Source: Allobosea robiniae | GTDB taxonomy: Bacteria > Pseudomonadota > Alphaproteobacteria > Rhizobiales > Beijerinckiaceae | Length of the DNA: 64,000 nt | Reading direction: 5' to 3' | Assembly: GCF_900102525.1 (NCBI RefSeq) | Contig: NZ_FNBZ01000006.1 | Location: forward strand, 248,001-312,000 | Part shown: positions 9,824-20,100 of the stretch, in pieces | How the letters are laid out: each line of letters starts with the position of its first letter | How positions within the stretch are numbered: the first letter of the stretch is position 1 | Notes under the pieces: generated by a model | Databases searched by the model: none | Told to the model about the DNA's origin: nothing | Seen by the model: only the letters and a program-made list of their open reading frames with translations | Program-made: the position numbers and the translations under genes

Positions 9824-11200
9824 ATGACCGAAATGCAGTCGGCCCGATCCTGCCTCGCGATCGTCCTGGCCGCCGGAGAGGGCACCCGCATGAAATCGCG
9901 GGGGCCGAAGGTGCTCCATGCCGTGGCCGGCCGGTCACTGCTCGGCCATGCGCTGGCGGCGGTTTCGAAGGCTGGCGCGGATGCCGTCGCCGTCGTGATT
10001 TCCTCGGAACGCCCCGAAGTCGGCGAAGCGGCGCGCAAGCAGCTTCCGCATGCGCAGATCGCCATCCAGCACGAGCGCCGGGGCACCGCCCATGCCGCGC
10101 TCGCCGCGAAGGCCGCCATCGCGGCCGGCCATGACGACGTCATCATCGCCTTTGGCGATACGCCGCTCGTGCGTCCCGAGACCTTTGCGGCCCTCCGTCG
10201 CGGTTTGAGAGAGGGCGCCGCCGTCGTTGCGCTCGGCTTCGTGGCCAAGGACCCGACGGGCTATGGCCGCTTCGTCGAGAAGGACGGCCATCTCGAGGCG
10301 ATCGTCGAACACAAGGACGCCACCCCGGAGCAGCGCGCCATCACGCTCTGCAATGCCGGGCTGATGGCGCTCTCCGGCGCGCACGCCCTCTCGATCCTGG
10401 AAGCGATCGGCAGCCACAACGCCCAGGGCGAGTTCTATCTCACCGATGCGGTCGAGGTGGCGCGCAAGCGCGGGCTCGACGCCGTCGCGCTGCGGGCGCC
10501 CGAAAGCGAGGTCCAGGGCATCAACGACCGCACGCAGCTCGCTGCGGTGGAAGCGGAGTTCCAGCGGCGCAAGCGCCTCGCCGTGATGCTCGGCGGCGCG
10601 ACACTGATCGCCCCGGAGACGGTCTTCTTCAGCTATGACACGCAGATCGGCCGCGATGTCGTGATCGAGCCGAATGTGGTCTTCGGGCCGGGCGTGCGTG
10701 TCGATGACGGCGCGGTGATCCACGCCTTCTCGCATCTGGAGGGCGCCACGGTCGGTGTCGATGCCAGCGTCGGCCCCTATGGCCGCCTGCGGCCGGGCGC
10801 GAAGCTCGCGGAGAAGGCCAAGGTCGGCAATTTCGTCGAGGTGAAGGCGGCCGATATCGGCCCCGGCGCCAAGGTCAATCACCTCACCTATATCGGCGAT
10901 GCCTCGGTGGGGGCGGCCGCCAATATCGGCGCCGGCACGATCACCTGCAACTATGACGGTTTCAACAAGTCGAAGACGACGATCGGCGCCAATGCCTTCG
11001 TCGGCTCGAATTCGTCGCTGGTCGCCCCGGTGACGATCGGCGAGGGCGCCTATATCGGCTCCGGCTCGGTCATCACCGAGGACGTCGCGCCCGATGCGCT
11101 CGCCATCGGCCGCGGCCGGCAGGTCGCGAAGGAGGGCTGGGCGGTGACCTTCCGTGCTGCCGCTGCGGCCCGGAAAGCCGCCAAGAAGGCAGCCGAATAG
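9824..11200 (+). CDS. glmU: Bifunctional GlmU: GlcN-1-P acetyltransferase / GlcNAc-1-P uridyltransferase
   Basis: Makes UDP-N-acetylglucosamine for peptidoglycan and lipopolysaccharide in two steps, 458 residues. The N-terminal uridyltransferase has [11 protein letters not shown] with the G-x-G-T-R-M signature. The C-terminal left-handed beta-helix acetyltransferase starts at about residue 250 and is seen as hexapeptide repeats ([24 protein letters not shown]). The conserved [13 protein letters not shown] segment is present. The start at 9824 is supported by AGGGGA ten bases upstream; an ATG at 9800 in frame has no such site. It is followed by glmS after 120 bases, so both genes for UDP-GlcNAc supply are adjacent. 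Confidence 0.97.
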   Translation: MTEMQSARSCLAIVLAAGEGTRMKSRGPKVLHAVAGRSLLGHALAAVSKAGADAVAVVISSERPEVGEAARKQLPHAQIAIQHERRGTAHAALAAKAAIAAGHDDVIIAFGDTPLVRPETFAALRRGLREGAAVVALGFVAKDPTGYGRFVEKDGHLEAIVEHKDATPEQRAITLCNAGLMALSGAHALSILEAIGSHNAQGEFYLTDAVEVARKRGLDAVALRAPESEVQGINDRTQLAAVEAEFQRRKRLAVMLGGATLIAPETVFFSYDTQIGRDVVIEPNVVFGPGVRVDDGAVIHAFSHLEGATVGVDASVGPYGRLRPGAKLAEKAKVGNFVEVKAADIGPGAKVNHLTYIGDASVGAAANIGAGTITCNYDGFNKSKTTIGANAFVGSNSSLVAPVTIGEGAYIGSGSVITEDVAPDALAIGRGRQVAKEGWAVTFRAAAAARKAAKKAAE

Positions 11201-11320
11201 CGCGGAATCGCGGCGGATCGGGCCATCCGCCGTTCACAGTTCGTCATGTAGATTGATTGGGCATGCGCGCCGATCGCGGCTATGCGCTTTGCCGACATCA
11301 ATCGCTGGAGGGGTTCGCCC

Positions 11321-13147
11321 ATGTGCGGCATCGTCGGGATTCTGGGCAAGGAAGCGGTTGCGACGCAGGTCGTCGAGGCGCTGCGGCGGCTTGAATATCG
11401 TGGCTACGATTCCGCTGGCGTCGCGACGCTGGAAGGTGGCCGGCTCACCCGCCGCCGCGCCGAGGGCAAGCTCAAGAATCTAGAGACCCGCCTCTCGAAC
11501 GAGCCGCTCGAAGGCCTGGTCGGCATCGGCCACACCCGCTGGGCGACCCATGGCAAGCCCAACGAGACCAATGCCCATCCGCATGCGACACCGAAGCTCG
11601 CAGTGGTCCATAACGGCATCATCGAGAATTTCCGGGACCTGCGCGCCGAGCTCCAGGCCGACGGCTACGTCTTCGAGACGGAGACCGACACCGAGATCGT
11701 CGCCCATCTCGTCACCCGTGAGCTCGACCGCGGCAAGATCCCGGTCGATGCGGTTGCCGCGAGCCTGCCGCGCCTGCACGGCGCCTTCGCGCTCGCCTTC
11801 CTGTTCCAGGGCGAGGAAGACCTGCTGATCGGCGCTCGCAAGGGCTCGCCGTTGGCCGTCGGTGTCGGCGAGGGCGAGATGTATCTCGGCTCGGACGCGC
11901 TGGCGCTCGCGCCCTTCACCAATCTCATCGCCTATCTCGAAGAGGGCGACTGGGTCGTGCTGCATCGCCGCGGCGCGACCTTCTACGACAAGACCAACAA
12001 GCAGGTGGAGCGCCGCGCCCAGCGCGTCGCCGCCGGCGCCTTCCTGGTCGAAAAGGGCAATCACCGCCATTTCATGGCCAAGGAGATCTACGAGCAACCC
12101 GAGGTCGTCGGCCATACGCTGACGCAGTATCTCGACATGGCCAACGGCAAGGTGCGCCTGCCGTTCGGCGACCAGATCGACTGGAAGAACCTGTCGCGCC
12201 TGACGATCAGCGCCTGCGGCACCTCCTATTATGCCGGCCTTATCGCGAAATACTGGTTCGAGAAACTGGCGCGCCTGCCGGTCGAGATCGATGTCGCGTC
12301 GGAGTTCCGCTACCGCGAGGCGCCGCTGCCGGACCAGGGCCTAGCGCTCTTCGTCTCGCAGTCCGGCGAAACCGCCGACACGCTGGCCGGCTTGCGCTAC
12401 GCCCGTCAGAACGGGCAGGTCATCCTGTCGGTCGTCAACGTGCCGACCTCGACGATCGCGCGCGAGAGCGATGCGGTGGCGCAGACGCTCGCCGGCCCCG
12501 AGATCGGCGTCGCCTCGACCAAGGCCTTCGTCTGCCAGCTCGCCGTCTTCGCGTCGCTGGCGCTTGCCGCAGCCCGTGCCCGCGGCACGCTCTCGGCGCA
12601 GGACGAGGTCAGCCATGTGCAGAACCTGATCTCGCTGCCGGGGCTGATGGCTCGGGCGCTGGAGCTGGAGCCCGAGATCGAAAAGCTCGCGCGCGAGCTC
12701 TCCAAGGCCAAGGACGTGCTCTATCTCGGTCGCGGCACGAGCTTCCCGCTCGCGCTGGAAGGTGCCCTGAAGCTGAAGGAAATCAGCTACATCCATGCCG
12801 AAGGTTATCCGGCAGGCGAACTCAAGCACGGGCCGATCGCGCTGATCGACGAGGACATGCCGGTCATCGTCGTCGCGCCCCATGACGCGCTGTTCGAGAA
12901 GACCGCCTCCAACATGCAGGAGGTCGCTGCACGCGGCGGACGGATCATCCTCGTCACCGATGCGAAGGGTGCCGCCGAATGCGGCATCGAGCCGGAAGCG
13001 ACGATCGTCATGCCGGACATGGACCCGACCTTCGCGCCGATCGTCTACGCGCTGCCGATCCAGATGATCGCCTATCAGACGGCGGTTTTCATGGGCAAGG
13101 ACGTCGACCAGCCGCGCAACCTGGCGAAATCCGTCACGGTGGAGTGA
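11321..13147 (+). CDS. glmS: Glutamine--fructose-6-phosphate aminotransferase
   Basis: Forms glucosamine-6-phosphate from fructose-6-phosphate and glutamine, the entry to amino-sugar synthesis; 608 residues as expected. It begins MCGIVGILG, so the catalytic Cys is exposed after Met removal. GHTRWATHG and NGIIENF follow in the glutaminase domain. Two SIS domains occupy about 285-600 (SQSGETADTLAGLRYA, GVASTKAF). The C-terminal LAKSVTVE is the usual end. This start is required by the N-terminal Cys chemistry; the longer frame from 11282 is excluded. CTGGAGGGG lies upstream. No glmS ribozyme core is recognisable in the 120-base leader. Confidence 0.98.
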   Translation: MCGIVGILGKEAVATQVVEALRRLEYRGYDSAGVATLEGGRLTRRRAEGKLKNLETRLSNEPLEGLVGIGHTRWATHGKPNETNAHPHATPKLAVVHNGIIENFRDLRAELQADGYVFETETDTEIVAHLVTRELDRGKIPVDAVAASLPRLHGAFALAFLFQGEEDLLIGARKGSPLAVGVGEGEMYLGSDALALAPFTNLIAYLEEGDWVVLHRRGATFYDKTNKQVERRAQRVAAGAFLVEKGNHRHFMAKEIYEQPEVVGHTLTQYLDMANGKVRLPFGDQIDWKNLSRLTISACGTSYYAGLIAKYWFEKLARLPVEIDVASEFRYREAPLPDQGLALFVSQSGETADTLAGLRYARQNGQVILSVVNVPTSTIARESDAVAQTLAGPEIGVASTKAFVCQLAVFASLALAAARARGTLSAQDEVSHVQNLISLPGLMARALELEPEIEKLARELSKAKDVLYLGRGTSFPLALEGALKLKEISYIHAEGYPAGELKHGPIALIDEDMPVIVVAPHDALFEKTASNMQEVAARGGRIILVTDAKGAAECGIEPEATIVMPDMDPTFAPIVYALPIQMIAYQTAVFMGKDVDQPRNLAKSVTVE

Positions 13148-13154
13148 CGGCGGC

Positions 13155-13541
13155 TCAGGCTTCGGGCCGGGTCGAAACGTAGAGGCCCGCGCCGATCAGA
13201 CACAGCGCCGCCGTCGCAAGAGCGATCGGCGGCGCACTCGTTTGCGTCAATAAGGCGAAACTCAGCGCCATCGAACCGCAGGCCAGGACTTTCGCTCTGC
13301 GGGCGATGGCGCCGGTCTTCCGCCAGCGCAGGACATGCGGCCCGAGCCTCGGATGTCCGATCAGCCAAGCCTCGAATCGCGGCGAGGATTGCGAGAAGCA
13401 CCAGGCCGCCGCGATCAGGAAGATCGTGCCGGGCATCAGCGGCAGGATGAGCCCGACGACGCCGAGCGCCGTGAATACCCAGCCCGCAGCGAAGAGCAGC
13501 GGCCGTGACCATCGGCGTCGCGGCTGATCGTCCTCGCTCAC
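13155..13541 (-). CDS. DUF454 (YbaN) family inner-membrane protein
   Basis: Small membrane protein, 128 residues. The family core GVVGLILPLMPGTIFLIAAAWCFSQSSPRFEAWLIGHPRLG is clear (about residues 24-64 of this start). It has two N-terminal membrane segments and a C-terminal pair (about 82-123). The function is not established. I chose the GTG at 13541, preceded by AAGGGTAAGG. The frame stays open to a GTG at 13607, but those 22 codons lie in a palindromic repeat and have no similarity to the family. It is convergent with glmS, with seven bases between the stops. Confidence 0.8.
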   Translation of the reverse strand: MSEDDQPRRRWSRPLLFAAGWVFTALGVVGLILPLMPGTIFLIAAAWCFSQSSPRFEAWLIGHPRLGPHVLRWRKTGAIARRAKVLACGSMALSFALLTQTSAPPIALATAALCLIGAGLYVSTRPEA

Positions 13542-13578
13542 GGCCTTACCCTTGCTTGCGCTATCTCTTTGTATTGTC

Positions 13579-13622
13579 GCATTTTCTTCTCGCGAACCGG
13601 TACCCACTTCGCTCGAAAATGC
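13579..13622. repeat. Rhizobial-type palindromic intergenic repeat
   Basis: A 44-base element with outer arms GCATTTTC and GAAAATGC, inner arms GCGAA and TTCGC, and GGTACC near the centre. From memory this matches a widespread intergenic element of Rhizobiales genomes. It sits between the divergent DUF454 and DUF502 genes. Confidence 0.75.
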
Positions 13623-13727
13623 TCTGGGGGCTGGCGGATGGCGCCGCCTCGCTTATCGTGTCATATCGCGGCCCATGCGAGCCGCCGCAAGCAGGCGGGA
13701 GGTCGCGCCGGTGTTCTGGGAGAGACG

Positions 13728-14456
13728 ATGACAGCCGGCCCGCCCGATCCCCGCCTCATCCTGCCCGCGGAAATCCTGCGCCCGACCTGGGGCGCTCGCT
13801 TGCGCCGCTATTTCCTGACCGGGCTCGTCATCGCCGCACCGCTCGCCATCACGGCCTCGGTGACCTGGTGGTTCGTCAATTTCGTCGACGGGCTGGTGAA
13901 GCCGCTCATTCCGAATTCCTACCTGCCTGATTCCTATTTGCCCTATCCGATCCCGGGTTTCGGCCTGGTCATCGCGCTGATCGGGCTGACCCTGCTGGGT
14001 TTCCTGACAGCCAATCTCGTCGGGCGCTCGCTGATCCGCGCCGGCGAGGCGATCCTCGACCGCATGCCGGTGGTCCGCAGCCTCTACAAGGGCGTGAAGC
14101 AGGTCTTCGAGACCATCTTCTCGCAGTCGGGCACCTCATTCCGCAAGGTCGGGATGGTGCAGTTCCCTCAGCCGGGCATGTGGTCGATCGTCTTCATCGC
14201 ACAGGAGGCCGCACCCGAGATCGCCGAACGCCTGCCGATTGGTCAGGAACCGGGCGACGAGCAGATCGGCGTCTTCCTGCCCTGCACGCCGAACCCGACC
14301 ACGGGCTTCTTCTTCTACCTGCCGCGGCGCGAGGTCGTCGAGCTCTCGATCTCGGTCGAGGACGGCGCCAAGCTGATCATGTCGGCCGGGCTGATCCAGC
14401 CCGGCGAAAATGGCAAGCCGAAGCTCGAGGGGAAGCCGCCGGTCACCCTGCCCTGA
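13728..14456 (+). CDS. DUF502 membrane protein
   Basis: Inner-membrane protein of the DUF502 family, 242 residues. It has two membrane segments (about 26-50 and 79-103), the conserved DRMPVVRSLYKGVKQVFETIF after the second, and a soluble C-terminal domain with VFLPCTPNPTTGFFFYLPR. The function is unknown. GGGAGAGACG precedes the ATG. The gene is often found beside recG in alphaproteobacteria, and here the two convergent genes overlap by 14 bases at their 3' ends. Longer frames upstream run through a repeat and are not supported. Confidence 0.85.
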   Translation: MTAGPPDPRLILPAEILRPTWGARLRRYFLTGLVIAAPLAITASVTWWFVNFVDGLVKPLIPNSYLPDSYLPYPIPGFGLVIALIGLTLLGFLTANLVGRSLIRAGEAILDRMPVVRSLYKGVKQVFETIFSQSGTSFRKVGMVQFPQPGMWSIVFIAQEAAPEIAERLPIGQEPGDEQIGVFLPCTPNPTTGFFFYLPRREVVELSISVEDGAKLIMSAGLIQPGENGKPKLEGKPPVTLP

Positions 14457-16542
14457 GCAACCTGATCGCGACGTCGCGCTCGAACAGATAGAGCAGCACC
14501 CGGATCGCCTGGCCGCGCGGTGTCTCCAGATGCGGATCGCGCTCGATCAGGAGCCGCGCATCGTCGCGTGCGGCTGCCAGCAGGTCGCCATCGATTTCCG
14601 GCCGGGCGATGCGCCAGTCCGGCGAGCCCGACTGCTTGGTGCCGAGCACCTCGCCCTCACCACGCAGGCGCAGATCCTCCTCCGCGATCCGGAAGCCGTC
14701 TTCGGTCTCGCGCATGATCGTCAGTCGCGCTTCGGCGACCGGGCCGAGCGGCCCCTTGTAGAGCAGCAGGCAGGTCGAGGCGGCCGAACCGCGCCCGATG
14801 CGCCCGCGCAGCTGATGCAACTGCGCAAGGCCGAAGCGCTCGGCATGCTCGATCACCATGACGCTGGCATTGGGCACGTCGACGCCGACCTCGATCACGG
14901 TGGTCGAGACCAGGATGCGCGTCTCGCCGGCGACGAAGGCAGCCATGGCGGCGTCCTTCTCGCGGCCGGGCATCTGGCCATGGAGCAGCCCAACCTTGCC
15001 GCCGAAGATTTCGCGCAGGGCGTCATAGCGCTCCTGCGCTGCGGCGACATCGAGCGTGTCGGATTCCTGCACGAGCGGGCAGACCCAATAGGCCTGCGCG
15101 CCGCTCTCGACCGCCCGGCCGATGGCGCCGACGACCTCGTCATAGCGCTCGGAAGAGATCGCACGGGTGACGATCGGCTTCCGGCCGGCCGGCTTCTCCG
15201 AGAGGATCGAGATATCCATGTCGCCGAACCAGGTCAGCGAGAGCGTGCGCGGGATCGGCGTCGCGGTCATCACCAGCACGTCGACCGCCTCGCCCTTGGA
15301 GCCGAGCAGCAGGCGCTGATGCACGCCGAAACGGTGCTGCTCGTCGACGACGGCGAGCGCGAGATCATGGAAGGCGACACCCTCCTGGAACAGCGCATGG
15401 GTCCCGACCGCGATATCGATCGAGCCATCGGCTAAGCCCGCCAGCACCTGCTTGCGGCCGGCGCCCTTCTCGCGCCCGGTCAGCAGAGCGAGCTTCAGGC
15501 CGGCCTTCTCGGCCAACGGCGCCAAGCGCTCGGCATGCTGGCGGGCGAGGATTTCTGTCGGCGCCATCAGCACAGATTGCCGGCCGGCCTCGGCGGCGGC
15601 GGCCATGGACATCAATGCAACGACCGTCTTGCCCGAGCCGACATCGCCCTGCAGAAGGCGCAGCATCTTCTCGGGCTTGGCCATATCGGAATGAATATCG
15701 GCGATCGCCTTGCGCTGGCCCTCGGTCAATTCGAAGGGCAGGGCAGACTGGATGCGGAAGCGCACGCCGCCATCGCCGGTGGTGGCGCGGCCGGCGATCT
15801 TCTTCTGCTGGCGGCGCACGAGGGCGAGCGCGATCTGGCTCGCCAGCAATTCGTCATAGCCGATGCGGCGGCGCGCGACGGTGTCGCCCTCGGCGGCCCT
15901 GCGGTCGACCGGATGGTGCAGGGCCTCGATCGCCGCATGGAAGGTTGGAAAGTCGCCCTTGGCGAGAAAGGCCGGGTCCTGCCATTCCGGCATCTCCGGG
16001 CAGCGCTCGGCCGCTGCCTGCACGGTCCGCATCATCATGCGCTGGCCGATGCCCTCGGTCAGCGGATAGACCGGCTCGAAGGCCGGCAGCGTCGCTGCGA
16101 GCTTGGGATCGAGGATGCGCTCGGGATGCACCATCTGGCGCATGCCTTCCCAGAGCTCCAGCTTGCCCGAGATCAGCCGGTAGGCGCCGATCGGCAGGGT
16201 CTGTGCCAGATGCCGCGAATCGGCATGGAAGAAGACGAGCGTCACGTCGCCGGTCTCGTCCTCGACGATGATGCGATAAGGCGCCTTCTTGCCGGCGGGG
16301 GCGGCGCGATGCTCGCTGACGCGGGCGGTGAAGGTCGCGACATCGCCGATCGGCGTATCCGCGATCGAAGGGCTTGGGCGCCGGTCGACCGCACCGGTCG
16401 GTAACTGGAACATCAGGTCAATGACGCGGGCGGGCCGCGTCTCGTCGCCAAGAAACTTGTCCAGAACCTTGCCGAGCTTGGGCCCGACGCCGGAAAGCGT
16501 CGTGACGGGAGCGAAGAGCGGATCGAGGATCGAAGGGCGCAA
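14443..16542 (-). CDS. recG: ATP-dependent DNA helicase RecG
   Basis: Branch-migrating helicase that remodels stalled forks and Holliday junctions. The N-terminal wedge/OB domain includes ATFTARVSEH. The helicase core has GDVGSGKTVVALM (Walker A), LAVVDEQHRFGV (DEQH), VMTATPIPRTLSLT (motif III) and QLRGRIGRG (motif VI). A TTG at 16542 gives 699 residues beginning MRPSILDPLFAP, the normal family start and length. The ATG at 16656 would add 38 residues rich in Arg/Ser that look like promoter sequence. The start is therefore a judgement; the stop and identity are secure. Confidence 0.95.
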   Translation of the reverse strand: MRPSILDPLFAPVTTLSGVGPKLGKVLDKFLGDETRPARVIDLMFQLPTGAVDRRPSPSIADTPIGDVATFTARVSEHRAAPAGKKAPYRIIVEDETGDVTLVFFHADSRHLAQTLPIGAYRLISGKLELWEGMRQMVHPERILDPKLAATLPAFEPVYPLTEGIGQRMMMRTVQAAAERCPEMPEWQDPAFLAKGDFPTFHAAIEALHHPVDRRAAEGDTVARRRIGYDELLASQIALALVRRQQKKIAGRATTGDGGVRFRIQSALPFELTEGQRKAIADIHSDMAKPEKMLRLLQGDVGSGKTVVALMSMAAAAEAGRQSVLMAPTEILARQHAERLAPLAEKAGLKLALLTGREKGAGRKQVLAGLADGSIDIAVGTHALFQEGVAFHDLALAVVDEQHRFGVHQRLLLGSKGEAVDVLVMTATPIPRTLSLTWFGDMDISILSEKPAGRKPIVTRAISSERYDEVVGAIGRAVESGAQAYWVCPLVQESDTLDVAAAQERYDALREIFGGKVGLLHGQMPGREKDAAMAAFVAGETRILVSTTVIEVGVDVPNASVMVIEHAERFGLAQLHQLRGRIGRGSAASTCLLLYKGPLGPVAEARLTIMRETEDGFRIAEEDLRLRGEGEVLGTKQSGSPDWRIARPEIDGDLLAAARDDARLLIERDPHLETPRGQAIRVLLYLFERDVAIRLLRAG

Positions 16543-16714
16543 GACGTCTCGGCAATTGTCAGGAGCGCGAAGATCGCAGCCGCTTCGCCGCTGACTTCGC
16601 CGGGTTGCATCGCTATATAGCCTGCTCAGGCAGGCTCCGCGACGGGGCCGGCCCATTCGTTATTGCGCCTTCCCCCAGGTTTTCAGCCTGAAGTTTTTCC
16701 TGTTCGAGGTTCCC

Positions 16715-17011
16715 ATGTCCGGCTCGACCCGCTCCAGCGCCGATCTCGACCCGCGCCGCCGCAAGATCCTGTTCCGCGCCTGGCATCGCGGCATGCGCGA
16801 GATGGACCTGATCATGGGCCGTTTCGCCGACGACGCGATCGCCGGCTTCAGCGATGCCGAGCTCGACGAGTTCGAGCGCCTGATCGAGGTGCTGGACCGC
16901 GACCTGCTGAGCTGGGTGACCGGAGAGGCGCCCGTGCCGGCGAATTACGACACGGAGCTGTTCCGCAAGCTTCGGGCTTTCCACCATCACGACAAGCCGA
17001 TTCATGTGTGA
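16715..17011 (+). CDS. sdhE: Succinate dehydrogenase assembly factor SdhE
   Basis: Small helical protein (98 residues) that promotes covalent flavinylation of the SdhA subunit. The diagnostic RGxxE motif is present as RGMREMD at about residues 25-31, followed by FSDAELDEFERLIEV and DLLSWVTGEAPVP. It stands divergent from recG and upstream of mfd on the same strand. This recG-sdhE-mfd order is common in Rhizobiales. Two hairpins lie between it and mfd. Confidence 0.95.
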   Translation: MSGSTRSSADLDPRRRKILFRAWHRGMREMDLIMGRFADDAIAGFSDAELDEFERLIEVLDRDLLSWVTGEAPVPANYDTELFRKLRAFHHHDKPIHV

Positions 17012-17025
17012 GGGCTTCCACACCC

Positions 17026-17106
17026 GTCATGGTCGGGCTTGACCCGACCATCTCTGAATTAGTGACCACTCATCCCGAGATTCTCGGGTCAAGCCCGAGA
17101 ATGACG
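17026..17106. repeat. Head-to-head pair of REP-like hairpins
   Basis: Hairpin 1 is ATGGTCGGG / CCCGACCAT (17029-17051). Hairpin 2 is ATTCTCGGG / CCCGAGAAT (17080-17102). Both have five-base loops. Read in opposite directions they share a core with CGTCAT, a stem, and the loop CTTGA. The two differing stem positions changed on both sides, so pairing is kept. The second hairpin ends 12 bases before the mfd start codon. Confidence 0.8.
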
Positions 17107-17114
17107 CGCTTCCG

Positions 17115-20100
17115 ATGAGCATTCCTCCCCCGTCCCAGATCGCAAAGCCGCAGCTCGACCGCCTGCTCGATGCGCTGAACCGCGGCGACAAGCCGACGCT
17201 TGCCGGTGTGCCCGACGGATTCGACGCCGTCGTCCTCGCGGATCTCACCCGCGCACGCGCCAAGAAGGCGGAAGGCCCGGCGCTGCTCGTCTTCATCGCG
17301 CGTGACGGCCAGCGCCTGCAGGTGCTTGAGAACGCGCTGCAATTCGTAGCACCCGACCTCGAGGTGATGAGCTTCCCGGCCTGGGACTGCCAGCCTTATG
17401 ACCGTGTCTCGCCGGCGCCGGCCATCGTCGCGCACCGGATGACGACGCTGTCTCGCCTCGCCAAGACCAGGTCCGGCGACCGGCCGCGCCTGCTGCTGAC
17501 CACCGTCAATGCCGCGCTCCAGCGCGTGCCCGCCTTCGGCAAGGTGGCGTCGGAGAGCTTCTCGGCCGCGCCAGGCAACATGGTCGATATCGAGCAGCTC
17601 GCGCGCTGGCTCGACATCAACGGCTATCTCAGAACCTCGACCGTGCGCGAGACCGGCGAATTCGCCGTGCGCGGCGGCATCGTCGATCTCTTCCCGCCGG
17701 GCATGCCGGCGCCTATCCGGCTCGACTTCTTCGGCGACACGCTGGAATCGATCCGCACCTTCGATCCGGAGACGCAGCGCACCACCGGGCAGCTCCGTGG
17801 GCTCGACCTCGTGCCGATGTCCGAGGCGCAGATGACGAGCGAGAGCATCCGCCGCTTCCGCCAGTCCTATATCTCGACCTTCGGCACGCCCGGCCGCGAC
17901 GACACGCTCTATGAAGCGGTCAGCGAAGGCCGCCGCCCGGCCGGTCTTGAGCACTGGCTGCCATTGCTGGCGGAGAAGCTCGACACGCTCTTCACCTATC
18001 TGCCGGACGTTCCGCTGGTGCTCGACCATCAGGCCGATGATGCGATCGGCGAGCGCATCAGCCTGATCAAGGATTATTACGACGCCCGTAAAGCCGCACT
18101 GGAGCAGGGCGGGGGCGGCGGCATTCCCTACAAGCCACTGCCGCCGGATGCGCTCTATCTCTCGCCGACCGACTGGCGCGCGGTGATCGATGCTTCCGGC
18201 GTCGCCAGCATGACGCCGTTCCAGCTACCGGAGAGCGAGGGCAAGCTCATCCTCGATCTCGGCGGCAAGCAGGGTCGCAGCTTCGCGGCCGAGCGCACGG
18301 CCGATGCCGGCGGCGTGTTCGATGCCGCCGTCGCGCATGTGAAGGCGCTGGAGACTGAGGGCAAGCGCGTCATCCTCGCCGCCTGGTCGGAGGGCTCGCG
18401 CGAGCGGCTGGCCCATGTGCTGGCCGACCATGGCCTGAAGAGCACGCAATTGACCGGCTCGTTGCGCGCCGCCTTCGATCTCAAGCCCGGCACGATCGCG
18501 CTCGCCGTCTGGGGCTTCGAGACCGGCTTCGAGGCCGGGCGCCTCGCGGTCATCGGCGAGCAGGACATCCTGGGCGACCGCCTCGTCCGGCCGCGCCGCA
18601 AGACCAGGCGCCCGCAGGACTTCATCGCCGAACTGTCCTCGCTCGCGCCGGGCGATCTCGTCGTCCATGTCGATCACGGCATCGGCCGCTTTATCGGCCT
18701 GCAGACGATCACGGCGGCCGGCGCGCCGCATGATTGCCTCGAAATCCATTATGCCGGCGATTCCAAGCTGTTCCTCCCGGTCGAGAACATCGAGCTTCTG
18801 TCCCGCTACGGCTCCGAGGATACGGAAGTTCAGCTCGACCGGCTGGGTGGCGGTGGCTGGCAGGCGCGCAAGGCCAAGCTCAAGCAGCGGATCCGCGAGA
18901 TGGCCGGCAAGCTCATCCAGATCGCGGCGGCCCGCGCGCTCAAGGATGCGCCGCGGCTCATCCCGCCCGATGGCGTCTATGACGAGTTCTGCGCCCGCTT
19001 CCCCTATGAGGAGACCGAGGACCAGCAGAACACCATCGACGCGGTGCTGGACGATCTCGCCGCCGGGCGGCCGATGGACCGGCTCGTCTGCGGCGATGTC
19101 GGCTTCGGCAAGACCGAGGTCGCGCTGCGCGCCGCCTTCGCCGCCGCGCTCAACGGCAAACAGGTCGCGGTCGTCGTGCCGACGACGCTGCTCGCGCGCC
19201 AGCATTACCGCAACTTCGCCGACCGCTTTGCCGGCTTGCCGGTCAATGTCGGACAGGCCTCGCGCTTCGTCGGCTCGGCCGATCTCAAGGCGGTGAAGCA
19301 GGGTGCGCGCGACGGCACGATGGATATCGTCGTCGGCACGCATGCGCTGCTCGGCAAGGGCGTCGACTTCAAGGATCTCGGCCTCGTCATCGTCGACGAG
19401 GAGCAGCATTTCGGCGTCGCCCATAAGGAGAAGCTGAAGGAACTGCGTGCCGAGGTGCATATGCTGACCCTGTCGGCGACGCCGATCCCGCGCACGCTCC
19501 AGCTCGCCATGACCGGCGTGCGCGAACTTTCGATCATCGCGACGCCGCCGGTCGATCGTCTCGCCGTGCGCACCTTCGTCACGCCGTTCGACCCGCTGAT
19601 CGTGCGCGAGGCGCTGCTGCGCGAGCGCTATCGCGGCGGACGCAGCTTCTATGTCGTGCCGCGCATCGAGGACATCGCCGACGTCAAGGACTTCCTCGAC
19701 AAGCAGGTGCCGGAGTGCAAGGTCGGCATCGCCCATGGCCAGATGGCGGCGGGCACGCTGGAAGACGTGATGACCGCCTTCTATGACGGCCAGTACGACA
19801 TCCTGCTCTCGACCACGATCGTCGAATCGGGCCTCGATATCCCGACCGCCAATACGCTGATCGTCCACCGCGCCGACATGTTCGGACTAGCGCAGCTCTA
19901 TCAGTTGCGCGGCCGCGTCGGCCGCTCGAAGACGCGCGCCTATGCGCTCTTCACCGTGCCGGCCAACCGCAAGCTGACCGAGCAGGCCGACAAGCGGCTC
20001 AAGGTTCTGCAATCGCTCGATACGCTCGGCGCCGGCTTCCAGCTCGCCAGCCACGATCTCGACATCAGAGGCGCCGGCAACCTGCTCGGCGACGAGCAGT

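Noticed and set aside
11201..11320. glmS ribozyme in the glmS leader
   Set aside because: No conserved core could be recognised, and the element is a Gram-positive feature. A short GCGGAT/ATCCGC hairpin is present but has no T-run.
16543..16656. 38-residue N-terminal extension of RecG
   Set aside because: Composition is unlike the family, the length would exceed the norm, and the segment lies where the recG promoter is expected.
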